DNA from: Zygnema cylindricum
Lineage: Eukaryota; Streptophyta; Zygnematophyceae; Zygnematales; Zygnemataceae
Assembly (NCBI GenBank): GCA_037447655.1
Contig: JBBHKE010002707.1
Span: 1-64,000 of the forward strand
Length of the DNA stretch: 64,000 nucleotides
Direction: 5' to 3'
Shown: piece by piece, positions 34,521 through 54,321 of the stretch
Numbering within the stretch: the first letter of the stretch is position 1
Layout of the letters: every line of letters begins with the position of its first letter
Notes under the pieces: model-generated
What the model saw: only the letters and a program-made list of their open reading frames with translations
The model's database searches: none
What the model was told of the DNA's origin: nothing
Made by a program: the position numbers and the translations under genes

Positions 34521-34716
34521 TTTTGGGGGTTTTCGGGAGCAAGTACAGTATCTCGCACCGGAGAAAGTAAATTGTCCTTTCGCTAAAATAAGCAGATATG
34601 CATCGAGAAGGTACGAGATATAGTATGGCTACCGAACGATGATTGGCACTTTTAGAATCATCGACATATATCGGCACTCTGTCAGCCGTTTGTCTTTTCT
34701 AAACGAAAACTCGAAG

Positions 34717-34742
34717 CGCGTGAAACCACGAAGTTTCACGCG
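34717..34742. repeat. Inverted-repeat hairpin
   Basis: CGCGTGAAAC pairs with GTTTCACGCG across a 6-nt loop. Confidence 0.75.
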
Positions 34743-35060
34743 AGACAAAAGGAGCGTGACAGGATATCTTCCGGCAAAGACTTTTCTCTTGGATGTTTTT
34801 TGACTTTTTCGTGGACTGTAATCGTATCTTCTGTAACGCTGTTTTCATAAAGTATGAAATGGTACGGCTAAATACAAAAACCTCAAATAATATAATGTAC
34901 AGTACAGTATGGGTATCGAGCGAGCGCCCATATGCAAGATTCAGTACTTTACCGCACTAAAATACCAAAACCTTTCGTGTGACGAAACTGCAGCATTATC
35001 ATTACATCCCTCCCACGACCTGGAAATAATTGAGTCAGAGGGAATTGCGCTTGTCAGTAA

Positions 35061-36230
35061 GGGTACATTCCATGAGGCGGTTCCAGTAAATGTACGGACA
35101 AGTTTACTAACAGCGTTTACTGAAAGTCCGCTCCATTTTGTCGGGCCAGTAACGAACCTTCCTCATTTATGATTGGCGCCACATACGCTAGAGTTCAGAT
35201 TTTTAAAATCTTAAAAGAATCTACAAACGGAAAAGCAGAACGAAATATCTGTACAACCGGAGGTACTGTAGTTAATGATTCGTAAGTCTAAGTTTGCGGC
35301 CAGATTTTGATTTTAAAAATGGAAATCAAAATTTCAAAACGTAATGGCAAAAAGAAGCGGCAAACTTTGACGGTCGCGGCAAACTTTGAAGGTCGGTGGA
35401 TGTCAGACGGAGCGTGCGAGGATATTTTCGGCTGACATACATCCAGCGTGGCAAGAGGCACAGGGCATGTACGACGTGTAGGCCCGTGATCGCTTGTTCG
35501 AAGTAGATATTTTTATGATTTTTCACGTGTACCAATGGTAATCATCCAGTGGGACACAACTCTCCTCTCTCCTCGCGAGGAGAGTTTTGTCCCACTGGAT
35601 GATGTGCGCGATTGCTTCGCGGACCCCAAAAAGCGAAATATCCAACGGACAGGAATTACGCCTACATCATTGGAGATTCTTGACAGCTACGCCTACATCA
35701 TTGGAGCTTCCCGACAGCTTTGCAGTAACGATGTTTCGTCTGAACAAAAATAAAATTATGGTACGGCTCTATACGACGCTGTACGAAAACGTACGGCGTC
35801 CAGTAACGAACCTCACTTTTCGTATAATGGAATGTTACCCAAAGCATTGCAGCAAATTTCGTATAATGGAATGGCACCCTAAGCATTGCAGCAAATTTCG
35901 TCTAATGGAATGTCACCCTAAGCATTGCAGCAAATTTCGTCTAATGGAATGCCACCCTAAGCATTGCAGCAAATTTCGTCTAATGGAATGCCACCCTAAG
36001 CATTGCAGCAAATTTCGTCTAATGGAATGTCACCCTAAGCATTGCAGCAAATTTCGTCTAATGGAATGCCACCCTAAGCATTGCAGCAAATTTCGTCTAA
36101 TGGACTGTCACCCTAAGCATTGCAGCAAATTTCGTCTAATGGAATGTCACCCTAAGCATTGCAGCAAATTTCGTCTAATGGAATGTCACCCTAAGCATTG
36201 CAGCAAATTTCGTCTAATGGAATGATACCC
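35061..36230. mobile_element. MITE, T5 family, copy ii, with amplified terminus
   Basis: The left end GGGTACATTCCATGAGGCG is inverted in GTCTAATGGAATGATACCC at 36230. The flanks are TAA at 35058-35060 and 36231-36233. The hairpin around CTCCTCGCGAGGAG (near 35541-35603) has arms ATCATCCAGTGGGACA and TGTCCCACTGGATGAT. The right end is preceded by an 11-unit 39-bp array whose unit contains the terminus itself. Confidence 0.75.
35811..36230 (+). repeat. 39-bp tandem array built from a MITE end, 11 units
   Basis: The unit CATTGCAGCAAATTTCGTCT plus AATGGAATGTCACCCTAAG repeats with period 39. Because 39 is divisible by three, one frame stays open and reads (HCSKFRLMECHPK)n; I treat that as a by-product, not a protein. 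The final unit's end is the right terminus of the enclosing T5 element. Confidence 0.9.
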
Positions 36231-36233
36231 TAA

Positions 36234-36838
36234 GCATTGCTGCTTTGCTGCAGAAGAGAAGAGCAGTTCTGCAGTACGACTGCTGAGTGTATGCATCGCT
36301 GCGATGATGCTATAGACGAAAGTACAGGAAGGTACAGGAAAGTACAGTGGCTGGAAACATTGCTTCGGCTCTCAAGCCAAGATCGTTAAGCTACGGAAGG
36401 AATATAACTAATAGCAAATATTGTAAAAACGATTTTTTCTATATAAAAAGTAATCCTTGTGTAAAACTTATTACGGATAATGTAAAGAGTGCGTCAGTAA
36501 ACAGCGAACCTTATGTATTGTTTATAAAAAATGACAGCAATCTTACAATAGATGTATTAAAGATCGCTATTGTATTAGTTTGAAGAAAAGCCAAGTTCAA
36601 TCTACAATTTAAAACATTCAAGAATATATTTTTACACTGATTGTAAATTGGTCATCTATTGCTGTTGTTCTTAGTGCTCGCATAGTTGTACATTCACCGA
36701 CCTAAAACCTGCTGCCTGAATACGACAAATAATCTACGAAGGTCCCGACAGAGACGGACAGGAAAATTGTTAAATTGACCACTCGCACCCGAAAAGGACC
36801 TCAAATCTCCTCTCACCATCTCATGCATTCTTTTCCAC
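36234..36838. other. Unassigned DNA upstream of TBL exons
   Basis: A 78-codon ORF (36347-36583, +) has mixed protein-like composition but no motif; not called. Confidence 0.35.
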
Positions 36839-36839
36839 T

Positions 36840-36970
36840 CCCCAAGCTCTCTCACCGAACTTCTCTCTCCCCTCTCCCCTCTCTCCTCTCTCTCCCTCCA
36901 CAATGTCTCCCCTCCCTCTCCTCCTCTCCCTCCTCTCCCTCTCTCTCCCTCTCCCTCTCCTCTCCCTCCC
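36840..36970. repeat. CT-rich tract before TBL exon
   Basis: (CTCTCCCTCTCC)n polypyrimidine sequence. It directly precedes the first recognised TBL exon and is complementary in kind to the GA-rich array that follows that exon. Confidence 0.8.
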
Positions 36971-37289
36971 CACGAACAACGTGACAGGTGTCCCAGGATC
37001 CCAGGTGTCCACCGACAAAGGCGCGGCTTTCTTACGTGGCACTCTGAAGTGTTACCGGAGGCGTGGCACGTGGGAACGTACGGAAAACCCCAAAAGAAGG
37101 ATCCCCTGGATTCGGGAATTGTACGGACGAGAGGATCAATGTGACGCCGAAAACGCGCCAATCAGGGAGTCGAACGGAGCGGAAATCCCGGAGGAGGTTT
37201 TGGAAGAGACAAAATGGGAATGGAAGGTTCCGATTTGTCCGTGGGAGAAACTCAAATACGACAAATTTTGTCGGTGAGAGTGGGAGAGA

Positions 37290-37964
37290 AAGGTGGTGGG
37301 GTGGTGGGAGGAGAGGAAGGGGGTAGAGGGAAGGGGAAAAGGTGGTGGGGTGGTGGGAGGAGAGGAAGGGGGTAGAGGGAAGGGGAAAAGGTGGTGGGGT
37401 GGTGGGAGGAGAGGAAGGGGGTAGAGGGAAGGGGAAAAGGTGGTGGGGTGGTGGGAGGAGAGGAAGGGGGTAGAGGGAAGGGGAAAAGGTGGTGGGGTGG
37501 TGGGAGGAGAGGAAGGGGGTAGAGGGAAGGGGAAAAAGGTGGTGGAGTGGTGGGAGGAGAGGAAGGGGGTAGAGGGAAGGGGAAAAAGGTGGTGGAGTGG
37601 TGGGAGGAGAGGAAGGGGGTAGAGGGAAGGGGAAAAGGTGGTGGGGTGGTGGGAGGAGAGGAAGGGGGTAGAGGGAAGGGGAAAAGGTGGTTGGGTGGTG
37701 GGAGGAGAGGAAGGGGGTAGAGGGAAGGGGAAAAGGTGGTTGGGTGGTGGGAGGAGAGGAAGGGGGTAGAGGGAAGGGGAAAAGGTGGTGGGGTGGTGGG
37801 AGGAGAGGAAGGGGGTAGAGGGAAGGGGAAAAGGTGGTTGGGTGGTGGGAGGAGAGGAAGGGGGTAGAGGGAAGGGGAAAAGGTGGTTGGAGGACAGGAA
37901 GGAGGTAGAGGGAAGGGGAAAAAGGTGGTGGGAGGACAGGAAGGAGGTAGAGGGAAGGGGAAAA
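37290..37964 (+). repeat. 49-bp minisatellite, ~14 copies, in TBL intron 1
   Basis: Units of GGTGGTGGGGTGGTGGGAGG / AGAGGAAGGGGGTAGAGGGA / AGGGGAAAA repeat almost perfectly, starting 17 bp after the donor at 37274. The last two units are shortened. A 325-residue open frame on the opposite strand is a product of this array. Confidence 0.9.
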
Positions 37965-38560
37965 TTGCGAGAATACATTGTTTGTCGGGAAAGGAATTCT
38001 GAGTTTTTCTTTTCTAAGGGAAGAAGAATTTTTTGTTCTTTAGAATGTGGGTAATTTGGATAAGAGTGGGTATTAGTTTCTTTCAGATGTCTGTGTGTGT
38101 GTGTTTTATTCATTTATCTATTTATTCATTTAATTGATTTATTTGTGATTTCTAAATTCTATGAATTTGGCTCTCAGAAACCTTGAAAATTGGAGGCCTT
38201 TTTGAAGCGGAATTCTAGATTCTCAGTTTTTTTCTAGTCTCGACGTTTAAAACAAAAACAGACAAAAAAACGTTGAATGTAATATTTTGATCCACTTTTT
38301 TGTCTTATACGCCATATGTAGATCTACAGTAATCACTGTGAAAGGCTGTCTTGTATAGATCGAGAAATCCAAAGCTCACAATCATTGTTAAAAAAAAAAA
38401 CAACTTGCGTACTTCGAAAAAGTGGATGCATGAAACCCGTTAGACTAAATTTCCGCGTAAAAGATAAAAACAATGATGTAAAAACTATTATATAAAACTC
38501 GAGGTCTTGTAATACTTTTAGTGGTTCAAGTGCAATTTTTGGAGCTTTCTGGGTAATTGT

Positions 38561-38711
38561 TAGTGTTGTGTACCGGTAGCCTCTTGTAATCGATATTACC
38601 TATTTTTGACCTTTTGATAAATTAATTGGTCTCGGGGCGATATATCGGGCTCTTTTGCCGTTCGACTATTCAGAATTTCCGCGATAGGAAATTTACTGAT
38701 ACACAATACTA
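38561..38711. mobile_element. hAT-like MITE, T2 family, copy d (in TBL intron 1)
   Basis: Ends TAGTGTTGTGTACCGG and TGATACACAATACTA, with the conserved GGTCTCGGGGCGATATATCG (complement of the GAGACC motif). 151 bp; flanking 8-mers are only partly alike. Confidence 0.65.
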
Positions 38712-39059
38712 GATTAATTATCTATAAAGGTTTGATAATATGTTCACAATTACGACAAAGTTACTACTAAAATACTGTTTCTTATTTCCAAAAAACGATG
38801 CAGATTATATTGTTCTCTCTTTGGGCTATAATAGGATCCTGAGTTCACCACATTAAATTTTGAGCGAATTGGTATTTTATTTTTCGCTTGGCTATGTAGT
38901 TTCTTATTTTAATGTTTATTGGAACGTGAATATTTAGAGTTGATTCTCAACCTGTCACAAATCACAATGTCTAAGTGTCGATAACACTAGGATAAGAATT
39001 TGAAATAACTTTATTTGATGCTGGTGCTGTTTCCGCTTCTACTTGTGAATCTCTTTCCA

Positions 39060-39700
39060 ACTCTGATTGGAGATCCATTTTCGTTTATTTTACTTCTTCT
39101 ACTTCCTTTCCTTCTTCTGTTTCCGTTTCTGCATTCCCGTTTCACTTTCCGTTGAAGTGTCCATGACTGTCCATTTGTTTCGCCCTTTCTATTCCCTTTG
39201 TGTTTCTGTTTCCATTGTTATCTACATTTTTGTTTCTACCACTATTTAACCTGTTGTCTTTATTTCCGTTCCATATTTTTGTCTCTGTTCTATCTTTACT
39301 CTATCGCATGCCTATTTTCATGCATAATATAGTTTTTTTAATTCAGTTTATGTTTCTATTTCTGTCCCCGTTCCGTGTTTGTGTCTTTCTCTTTTTCTTT
39401 TCCATTCTCGTGTCCGTCTCTGTGTCCATTTCCGTTTTCGTCTTAGTGTGTTTCCTTTCCATTTTTGTCTCCGTTTCTGTTTCCATTCCACCCTGGTATG
39501 TGTGCATGTCCATGTCTATTTCTGTATCTGTCTCTGTTTCTTGCCCTTTTTGGCTTTCGTTTCCCTTCCATGTCTATGTCTGTGACCGTTCCGCGCTCAT
39601 GTTCCATTTTGTGTGTTCCATGTCTGTGCCCGTTCCTGTTCCCATTCCATCTTTGCTCCGGTGTAGCCTTCGTTTCATATTCCATTGCACGTGTCTCTGT
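39060..39700 (+). repeat. Degenerate (TTTCYGTTTCC)n sequence
   Basis: Hexamer-like repeats of TTTCCGTTTCTG/TGTCCATTTC within TBL intron 1. Open frames across it are low-complexity artefacts. Confidence 0.7.
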
Positions 39701-40012
39701 CCCCTGTCCCCTCTCCCCTCTCCCCTCTCCCCTCTCCCCTCTCCCCTCTCCCTATACTTTATGCTTTACACTTTGTACTTTGTACTTTGTTCTTAATATT
39801 TTATACTTTATGCTTTATGCTTTATGCTTTATACTTTATATTTTTTACTTAATACTCTATACTTTCTACTTTATACTTTATATTTTTTACTTAATACTCT
39901 ATACTTTCTACTTTATACTTCATGCTTTGTACTTTATACTTTACACTTTATACTTTTTTCTTTGTACGTTATATTCTATACTTTGAACTTTGTACTTTGT
40001 ACTTACTTCTAT
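39700..40012 (+). repeat. (CCCCTCT)n followed by (CTTTATACTTTATG)n
   Basis: Seven CCCCTCT-type units to ~39750, then TACTTTATACTT / TGCTTTATGCTT repeats to the exon-2 acceptor region. Confidence 0.8.
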
Positions 40013-40136
40013 ATGCGTTTTTCAGGGTTATGAACGGGGCGTACGGAAGGGACGCGAGCATCTTGGTGGTTGGCGACGAGTTCGCCTGGGGCATGGAACG
40101 ACGCCTGCTCTTCAACCTGCTGGCCGACGCGCCCGG

Positions 40137-40345
40137 TAGGTAGGGAGGGGAGGGAGAGGGAGGGAGAGAGAGATGACTGAGGCATGTAACGCCGCCTGCT
40201 CTTTAACCTGCGCCCGGTAGGCCGTCTGCAAAGAAAACAAACTAGTATGGAGGGAGGAGGGAGGAGGAGGGAGGGAGAGATGGAGAAGGGGAGGGAAGGA
40301 TGGAGGGAGAGGGAGGGACGGAGGGAGGGGGAGGGAGAGAGAGAG
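40137..40345 (+). repeat. GA-rich tract after TBL exon 2, with partial exon duplication
   Basis: (GGGAGGGAGA)n sequence. Within it, 40175-40213 (ATGTAACGCCGCCTGCTCTT then CAACCTG-like, CGCCCGGTAGG) repeats the last ~40 bp of exon 2 plus its donor. The copy is decayed. Confidence 0.75.
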
Positions 40346-41094
40346 AGGCACAGACATAATAATGAGACTGGCAGTGGAAAGAAAAGGTGTTTGGAGCTAA
40401 AAGGCAAGAATGGCTTGTTTTTTCGGTTGGTCGATTTCGAATGAAAATTCGTCAATTGTGACTCGGAAAGACAAGTTCGAGAGGCGAAAGAATGGTAGTT
40501 CTCATAACAGTGATAGACGATATTGAAGCAACAGTGGTGAAGAAGAAGCAAAGACTATTGCATTAAAATATTGACATTAAATTCAATCAAGTGTTAAAAA
40601 AGATCCCATTTTCACCATCATTTTCTTCCTTTAATTCATACTTTTTTTCCCAATTTTCCCTCCTGTCTTCTCAACCATGTACCACGAGTTACGAGTACTT
40701 TTGTTTTATTCATCTTATTAATTTCTTTCGTTTGGTTCTTCAGAGAATCCTCTTGTCACCAATCTTTTCCCGGATGGTTGTCTCATTTGGGATGGTGGAA
40801 AAGAAAAGAAGTTTTGTTCCGGATATCGATATTGTGGGGATATTCTCGGAGGTCCTACGGTTCCGGTACGGTTTGTCCTTAACCGAGATTTAAGTGCTAG
40901 TTGAGTTCCCGACAAGCAAAACGGAGTTCCGTGGTATACAGCGGTGTCCTTTTGGAAGCCTACGGTGGTGGTTTTGACCTACACCAAAATTAATGTCGAT
41001 AAGAAAAGTTTCGAGGAAAACCTTTTGGCATCTTACGTTTGGTTGAGAAAGCATTATCCGAAAACTCTCGTGATTTACAGGAGTAATCCCAATG

Positions 41095-41240
41095 GTGAGT
41101 TTTTTTTTTTTTCTTTTGTTTTGTTTTTTTGTTTTTAGAGGTTTTCTTGGGTTTTTTGAATGGATTTTGAAGGTGCTTTTTGTTTTTAGAGGTTTTCTTG
41201 GGTTTTTTGAATGGTTTTTGAAGGTGTTTTTTAGGGTTCG
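41095..41240 (+). repeat. Tandem duplication, ~53 bp, in last TBL intron
   Basis: TTTTAGAGGTTTTCTTGGGT / TTTTTGAATGG occurs twice (about 41134 and 41187). The region to 41490 is otherwise unassigned, and no TBL C-terminal exon is present. Confidence 0.7.
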
Positions 41241-41492
41241 TAAGCTCTTCAAAATGATGGTGTATTTCAACATCTTAAGTCGACAAGGAAAAAAATCCTC
41301 TTTATGGCCACAAGGAAAACCGCAAGAATGTTTCTTTTCTATTGTTATTATTATTGTGACTATTATTGTTTGTGGATAGCCTTTTTTTTCCTTTTTTTTT
41401 GCAATAAAAAAAGTTGATGCATAATTTATAGCATACGTGAAAGAATTTAGTGTCTCCCATTGCACAACAATTAGTGTGGATTGAATTAACTA

Positions 41493-41691
41493 CACCGCGA
41501 ATCGTTATTAGCGTTGAGAAATTATTAGTGTAAAGAAAAAATTAGCGTCATTAATTCTAATTTAGTGCCAGGAGACGTGGCAGATTATGGTACACGTCCT
41601 TAAATAGTGTAGTTTATTCTATTTAAGGTATTAATGTCAAAATTTTGGGGTGCCGATATAGAGTTCGTAACGCTAATAACGATTCGCGGTG
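41493..41691. mobile_element. MITE, T3 family, copy 5
   Basis: Ends CACCGCGAATCGTTATTAG and CTAATAACGATTCGCGGTG, a perfect 19-bp pair, flanked by TA on both sides. Sister to copy 3. Confidence 0.85.
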
Positions 41692-41760
41692 TACAGTACA
41701 GTATAGCTGTACAGTACAGTACACAGGAAAATTCTGCGCTGGTGGCGCATATCAAAAAAT

Positions 41761-42402
41761 TAGTGTTGTGTATCGGGAACTCTCGAACGGTGAGGGATTC
41801 TGATACATCGCTCCGAGACCAACAAATTCCTTATCGGCGATAAGTGGAAAAAATATTTTACGCTATATAACATTACACCTTGAATCGCTATTAGGGTTAA
41901 CATTTTTTCCGCTACTCAACTCGTCTTTTCTGCGTACACACTTGTTCGATTTTCAATTTGAGACCGCCAATCGGAAACTGAGAGTCTTACCTTTCAATCG
42001 AAACCGTCAGATCTACAATCGTACATGTGTGTACTGAGAAAATCCGTTTTGAGAAAAAAACATTAACACTAATAGCGATTCACGGTGTACTTTATAATAT
42101 ACCGTATTATATTTTTCATTCTATATAGCGTGGCATGCCACGTTATACAATCTGTTCAGTACCCTGTATAACGGATGAACAGAAGTTCAGTAAACCGACA
42201 ACTGTACCGTATATACCGTACAAATATCGCCAATACTGTACTGTATTATCGAACCGGTGTCATCGCGATAGAAAACTGATATTATCGGTTTTTCATGTCG
42301 ATAACACCGGTACCAAAATATCGATTCGATATAGCAATTCTCGGTAAGCCAAATATAAGGGCATATCGGCTATCGGCAAATGGTTACCAATACACAACAC
42401 TA
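41761..42402. mobile_element. hAT-like element, T2 family, copy e
   Basis: Ends TAGTGTTGTGTATCGG and CCAATACACAACACTA, with 8-mers CAAAAAAT and CAAAGTAT (6 of 8). Contains CTCCGAGACCAACAAA and nested T3 copy 6. Confidence 0.75.
41876..42087. mobile_element. MITE, T3 family, copy 6 (nested; long palindrome)
   Basis: Ends CACCTTGAATCGCTATTAG and CTAATAGCGATTCACGGTG, with TA flanks. The arms are extensively complementary, as in copy 4. Confidence 0.8.
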
Positions 42403-42524
42403 CAAAGTATGATTCATGTAAATGAACCGTACGAATACAACAAGACGTCGATACGCCAAAGTAAACAAGTGCTCAGAGATACCGGTCCACACTATTGGCT
42501 GACAGGAGTACATAGCGGTGTACG

Positions 42525-42700
42525 GCATCTGGTACAGTACAGTACTGTACTGTAGTTACAACGTAAAACATTTGTCCTATTGGGCCGCAGATGGCGATCT
42601 GTGTACGGTATCTGATAGGCACAAAACAAAAAGCCAAAAACATATGTACCATTGGAAGATGGTGTACTGTACTGTACTGTAGCCTGTGTACGGTATCTGG
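42525..42700. repeat. GTACAGTAC/TACTGTAC palindromic microsatellites
   Basis: Runs of ACAGTACAGTACTGTACTGT near 42533 and TACTGTACTGTACTGTAG near 42664. Related GTACAGTACAG occurs near 41695. Unassigned otherwise up to 42780. Confidence 0.6.
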
Positions 42701-43239
42701 TAGGTTAAAAGTACAAAAAGTGTCCATGCTACTGGTTCTGTACTTGTGAAATTTCCAATCTTTTGTGCTCTTGTACTTGCAGCCAAGATTTCATCTTTTC
42801 ACTCCTCCCTCTCTCACTCACTCTCTCCTCTTTTTCTCCTCCATCCTCTCCTCTTTTTGGTCTCTAGACATATGATGCCTCCATCCACGGCTTCTCATGT
42901 TAACCTCTCCCTCTCTCTCTCCCTCTCTCAATATTTTCCTCTCTCTTTCTCTCTTCAATCCTTCCTTTTCTCTCTTGCCAGTTGTACCTCTCATTCATAT
43001 TTACTTCGTGGCGAAGGAACATAATTGGCGGTAGTAATTTTTAGGTCATAGAGGTTGTATTACAAATAAATTAATTCATAAAATTAGAACTAATATCACT
43101 AAGGAATACCTCCATTTAATTTGACATCCTCTTTTTCACTAATTTTGATCAATACTTAGGAGCACCAACTTAGACATATCAATTGACACGAGGAATTATT
43201 GGTCACTGTTATTCTGTTTTACTTGTACCTCACTCCCTA

Positions 43240-43735
43240 TCCCCTCCCCTTCTCTTTCCCTCCCTTCTGCCCTCCTTTCCTCCCTCCCTCTCTCTCTCTC
43301 CCTCTCTCTCCCTCCCTCTCTCTCTCTCTCTCTCTTTCTCCTTCTCCTTCTCCTTCCCTCTCCTCTCTTTCTCCCTCTCCCTCCCCCCTCCGTCCCTTTC
43401 CCTCTCCTCCTCCCCCCTTTCCCTCTCCTCCTCCCCCCTTTCCCTCTCCTCCTCCCCCCTTTCCCTCTCCTCCTCCCCCCTTTCCCTCTCCTCCCCCCCC
43501 TCTCTCTCTCTCCCCCCCTCCCTCTCCTCTCCCTCTCTCTCCCTCCCCTCCCTCCCTCTCCCTCTCTCTCCCTCCCTCCCTCCCCTCCCTCCCTCCCTCT
43601 CCCTCCCTCCCTCCCTCCCTCCCTCCCTCCCTCCCTCCCTCCCTCCCTCCCTCCCTCCCTCCCTCCCTCCCTCCCTCCCTCCCTCCCCCCCTCCCTCCCC
43701 CCCCCTCCCTCTCCCTCCCTCTCTCTCTCTTCCCC
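43240..43735. repeat. ~500-bp polypyrimidine tract directly upstream of the ethylene-receptor ATG
   Basis: CT, CCCTCC and (CCTCCCCCCTTTCCCTCT)n-like repeats, ending in about 30 CCCT units, with no A residue for long stretches. It lies against the start codon, so it is likely 5' UTR, 5' intron or promoter. Open frames running through it are artefacts. Confidence 0.85.
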
Positions 43736-52626
<8,891 letters not shown>

Positions 52627-53409
52627 GAGTACTGACTACGGCTCTCCGTTGATGAGATGACAATCACATGGAGACGGGAGGGAGAGAGAGGACATAGAGA
52701 GAGGAGATGTCATGTAGTGACCGACCGGATTTTGACAAAAGTTATTGTATGTACTACCATTGAAATATGCGGAAATGCTGGAACTGAAATTGAAATTGAA
52801 ACTGATACCCAAACGGGAAATGAAACTGAAACTGGAACAACAGAGACTGGTACTGGTACTATTACTGTTTCCTCTCCGCCTCCTCTCTCTCTCTCCCTCT
52901 CCCACTCCCTCTCCCACTCCCTCTCCCTCTCCCACTCCTCTCTCTCTCTCTCTCTTTCCCTCTCCCACTGCCTCTCCCTCTCCCTGTACCTTTACTCGTG
53001 CTTCTAGGTGTATTTTTTCGCACTTTCGACAAGGAAAGTTAGATATTTTGTTAGTAAAAAGTATGCCACAGTTTAGACTGAAGCTGTTTTCTGGAGACAC
53101 TTAATGTGTAGGTAAAATCAGAAAAAGTATGTTTTTAGGACCCTTTTAGAACCAGTATATACTGTGACTGTGCAATATCGATGGTTGGGGTTTGAGTAGG
53201 ATTCTTTCATTTGGTGTACAAGGTGTTACCTGGTGTTCTATAAATCTGGCCTCTCTTTTCTTTTTTTTTTCTTTTGTTTTGTTTTGCTGTTTATCTTTGT
53301 AATTGGATGATATGGTGCTGAACGTGTAGTGTATGTCTTTTACGTAATGTTTTTACGGAGTTAAAATAAGCGAAAACAATGGGAAATTTTATGAATGGTC
53401 ACCCGTTAC
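52627..53409. other. Receptor 3' flank
   Basis: Contains GAAACTGAAA-type repeats (52770-52860) and a CT tract (52870-52990). No clear poly(A) signal chosen; no further gene. Confidence 0.5.
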
Positions 53410-53412
53410 TAA

Positions 53413-54318
53413 GGGTGTGTTCCCATTTGTTTAAGTAAGGGTCTTTTCTTGTCTTTGTCGTCCAAAACAGAGCCTGCAGCGAAAATCTTCTGCCGTACAA
53501 AAAAAATGTGAAAACCATAGTACAATTTGCGTCATTGTGAAACTTGAAATGTACTGGAGCTTGTCGTCTTTCTCTTTTAGACCCATCACAACGTCAAGAA
53601 CGTCATCTTCAAAGAACTTTATTTGAAAACGACTCGCGAATCAATTTTATTTAAAGTAACGGTTGAACAACGAATAAGATTATGTGTTTGTACGTGGTAT
53701 AAAATTTCAAAACAATTTTACAAAACACAAGTACACAAAAAAAAAATTTGTAACTTGTATGGACTTTTTTCCGTACAGGGGTTGTGAGGGGTCTCGAGCG
53801 ACGAATGCCATTTTGCCAAAGCAAAGTCTGTGAAGACGTTTCCCTCGCTTCACCTCTCACACTATCAGTTTTATCTCTCGCTTTTTGGAGCACATCATGA
53901 CAATATTGTTATGCAGTAATAGAGCTATGGAAGATGATTCTTTCGAATACCTTTGGGCATATTTTGATGGCAAGTCGAGTGAGAAAAATTGAAAAAACGA
54001 TATTGGGAAGCCATGGCCGAAATTTTTTGAATCAATGAAGTCGGCGTTAGCACAAGTGAGGATGACGTCATAACGCCGCAAAACCTTAAGCATCTACAAT
54101 GTCACAAAAAACTAGACGTCTATAATCGTCGCTCTTTTGTGAACTTCAAAAATTGTCGCGAGTTTTGTAATCGTCTACAACCGTCACAAATTATACCCAC
54201 ATCTACAACCATCACATTATAGTTTTCGAACATATGAACACTCTGAAAAGTAGTACGGAGAATCTTCACTAAAAAACAAAGTAACAAGATTAAGTTACGG
54301 TTACATGGGAATACACCC
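53413..54318. mobile_element. MITE, T1 family, copy E
   Basis: Ends GGGTGTGTTCCCATTTG and TACATGGGAATACACCC, flanked by TAA on both sides (53410-53412, 54319-54321). The interior shares ACAATGTCACAAAAA and CGTCTACAACCGTCACAA-like blocks. Confidence 0.8.
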
Positions 54319-54321
54319 TAA

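Larger units (their letters stand above)
36988..41094 (+). pseudogene. TBL/PC-esterase gene, N-terminal and middle exons, in-frame stop, no C-terminal exon
   Basis: Exons ~36988-37273, 40026-40135 and 40744-41094 join in phase. Exon 1 carries a PMR5N-like segment (LKCYRRRGTW, then ETKWEWKVPICPW). Exon 2 carries ILVVGDEFAWGMERRLLFNL, at the position of the family's GDS nucleophile motif; here it reads GDE, so the serine is replaced. Exon 3 gives TNLFPDGCLIWDGG, then, after TGA at 40902-40904, VSFWKPTVVVLTYTKIN and KTLVIYRSNPNG. No D-x-x-H exon is found after 41094. The missing Ser, the TGA and the missing 3' end suggest a decayed copy. A sequencing error (TGA for TGG) or an intact allele remains possible. 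Confidence 0.6.

Noticed and set aside
35587-36225. 212-residue ORF with (HCSKFRLMECHPK)n
   Set aside because: The frame stays open because the repeat period is 39 nt and the unit is TE end sequence; no coding evidence.
37136-38113. 325-residue minus-strand ORF rich in FPLPSTPFLSSHH repeats
   Set aside because: It is the reverse translation of the 49-bp minisatellite in a TBL intron; no gene signals.
32957-41094. Single trans-spliced or circularly permuted TBL gene
   Set aside because: The phase match is also expected between paralogues, and the GDE motif, stop codon and nearby gap favour duplication, decay or misassembly; kept only as something to test.
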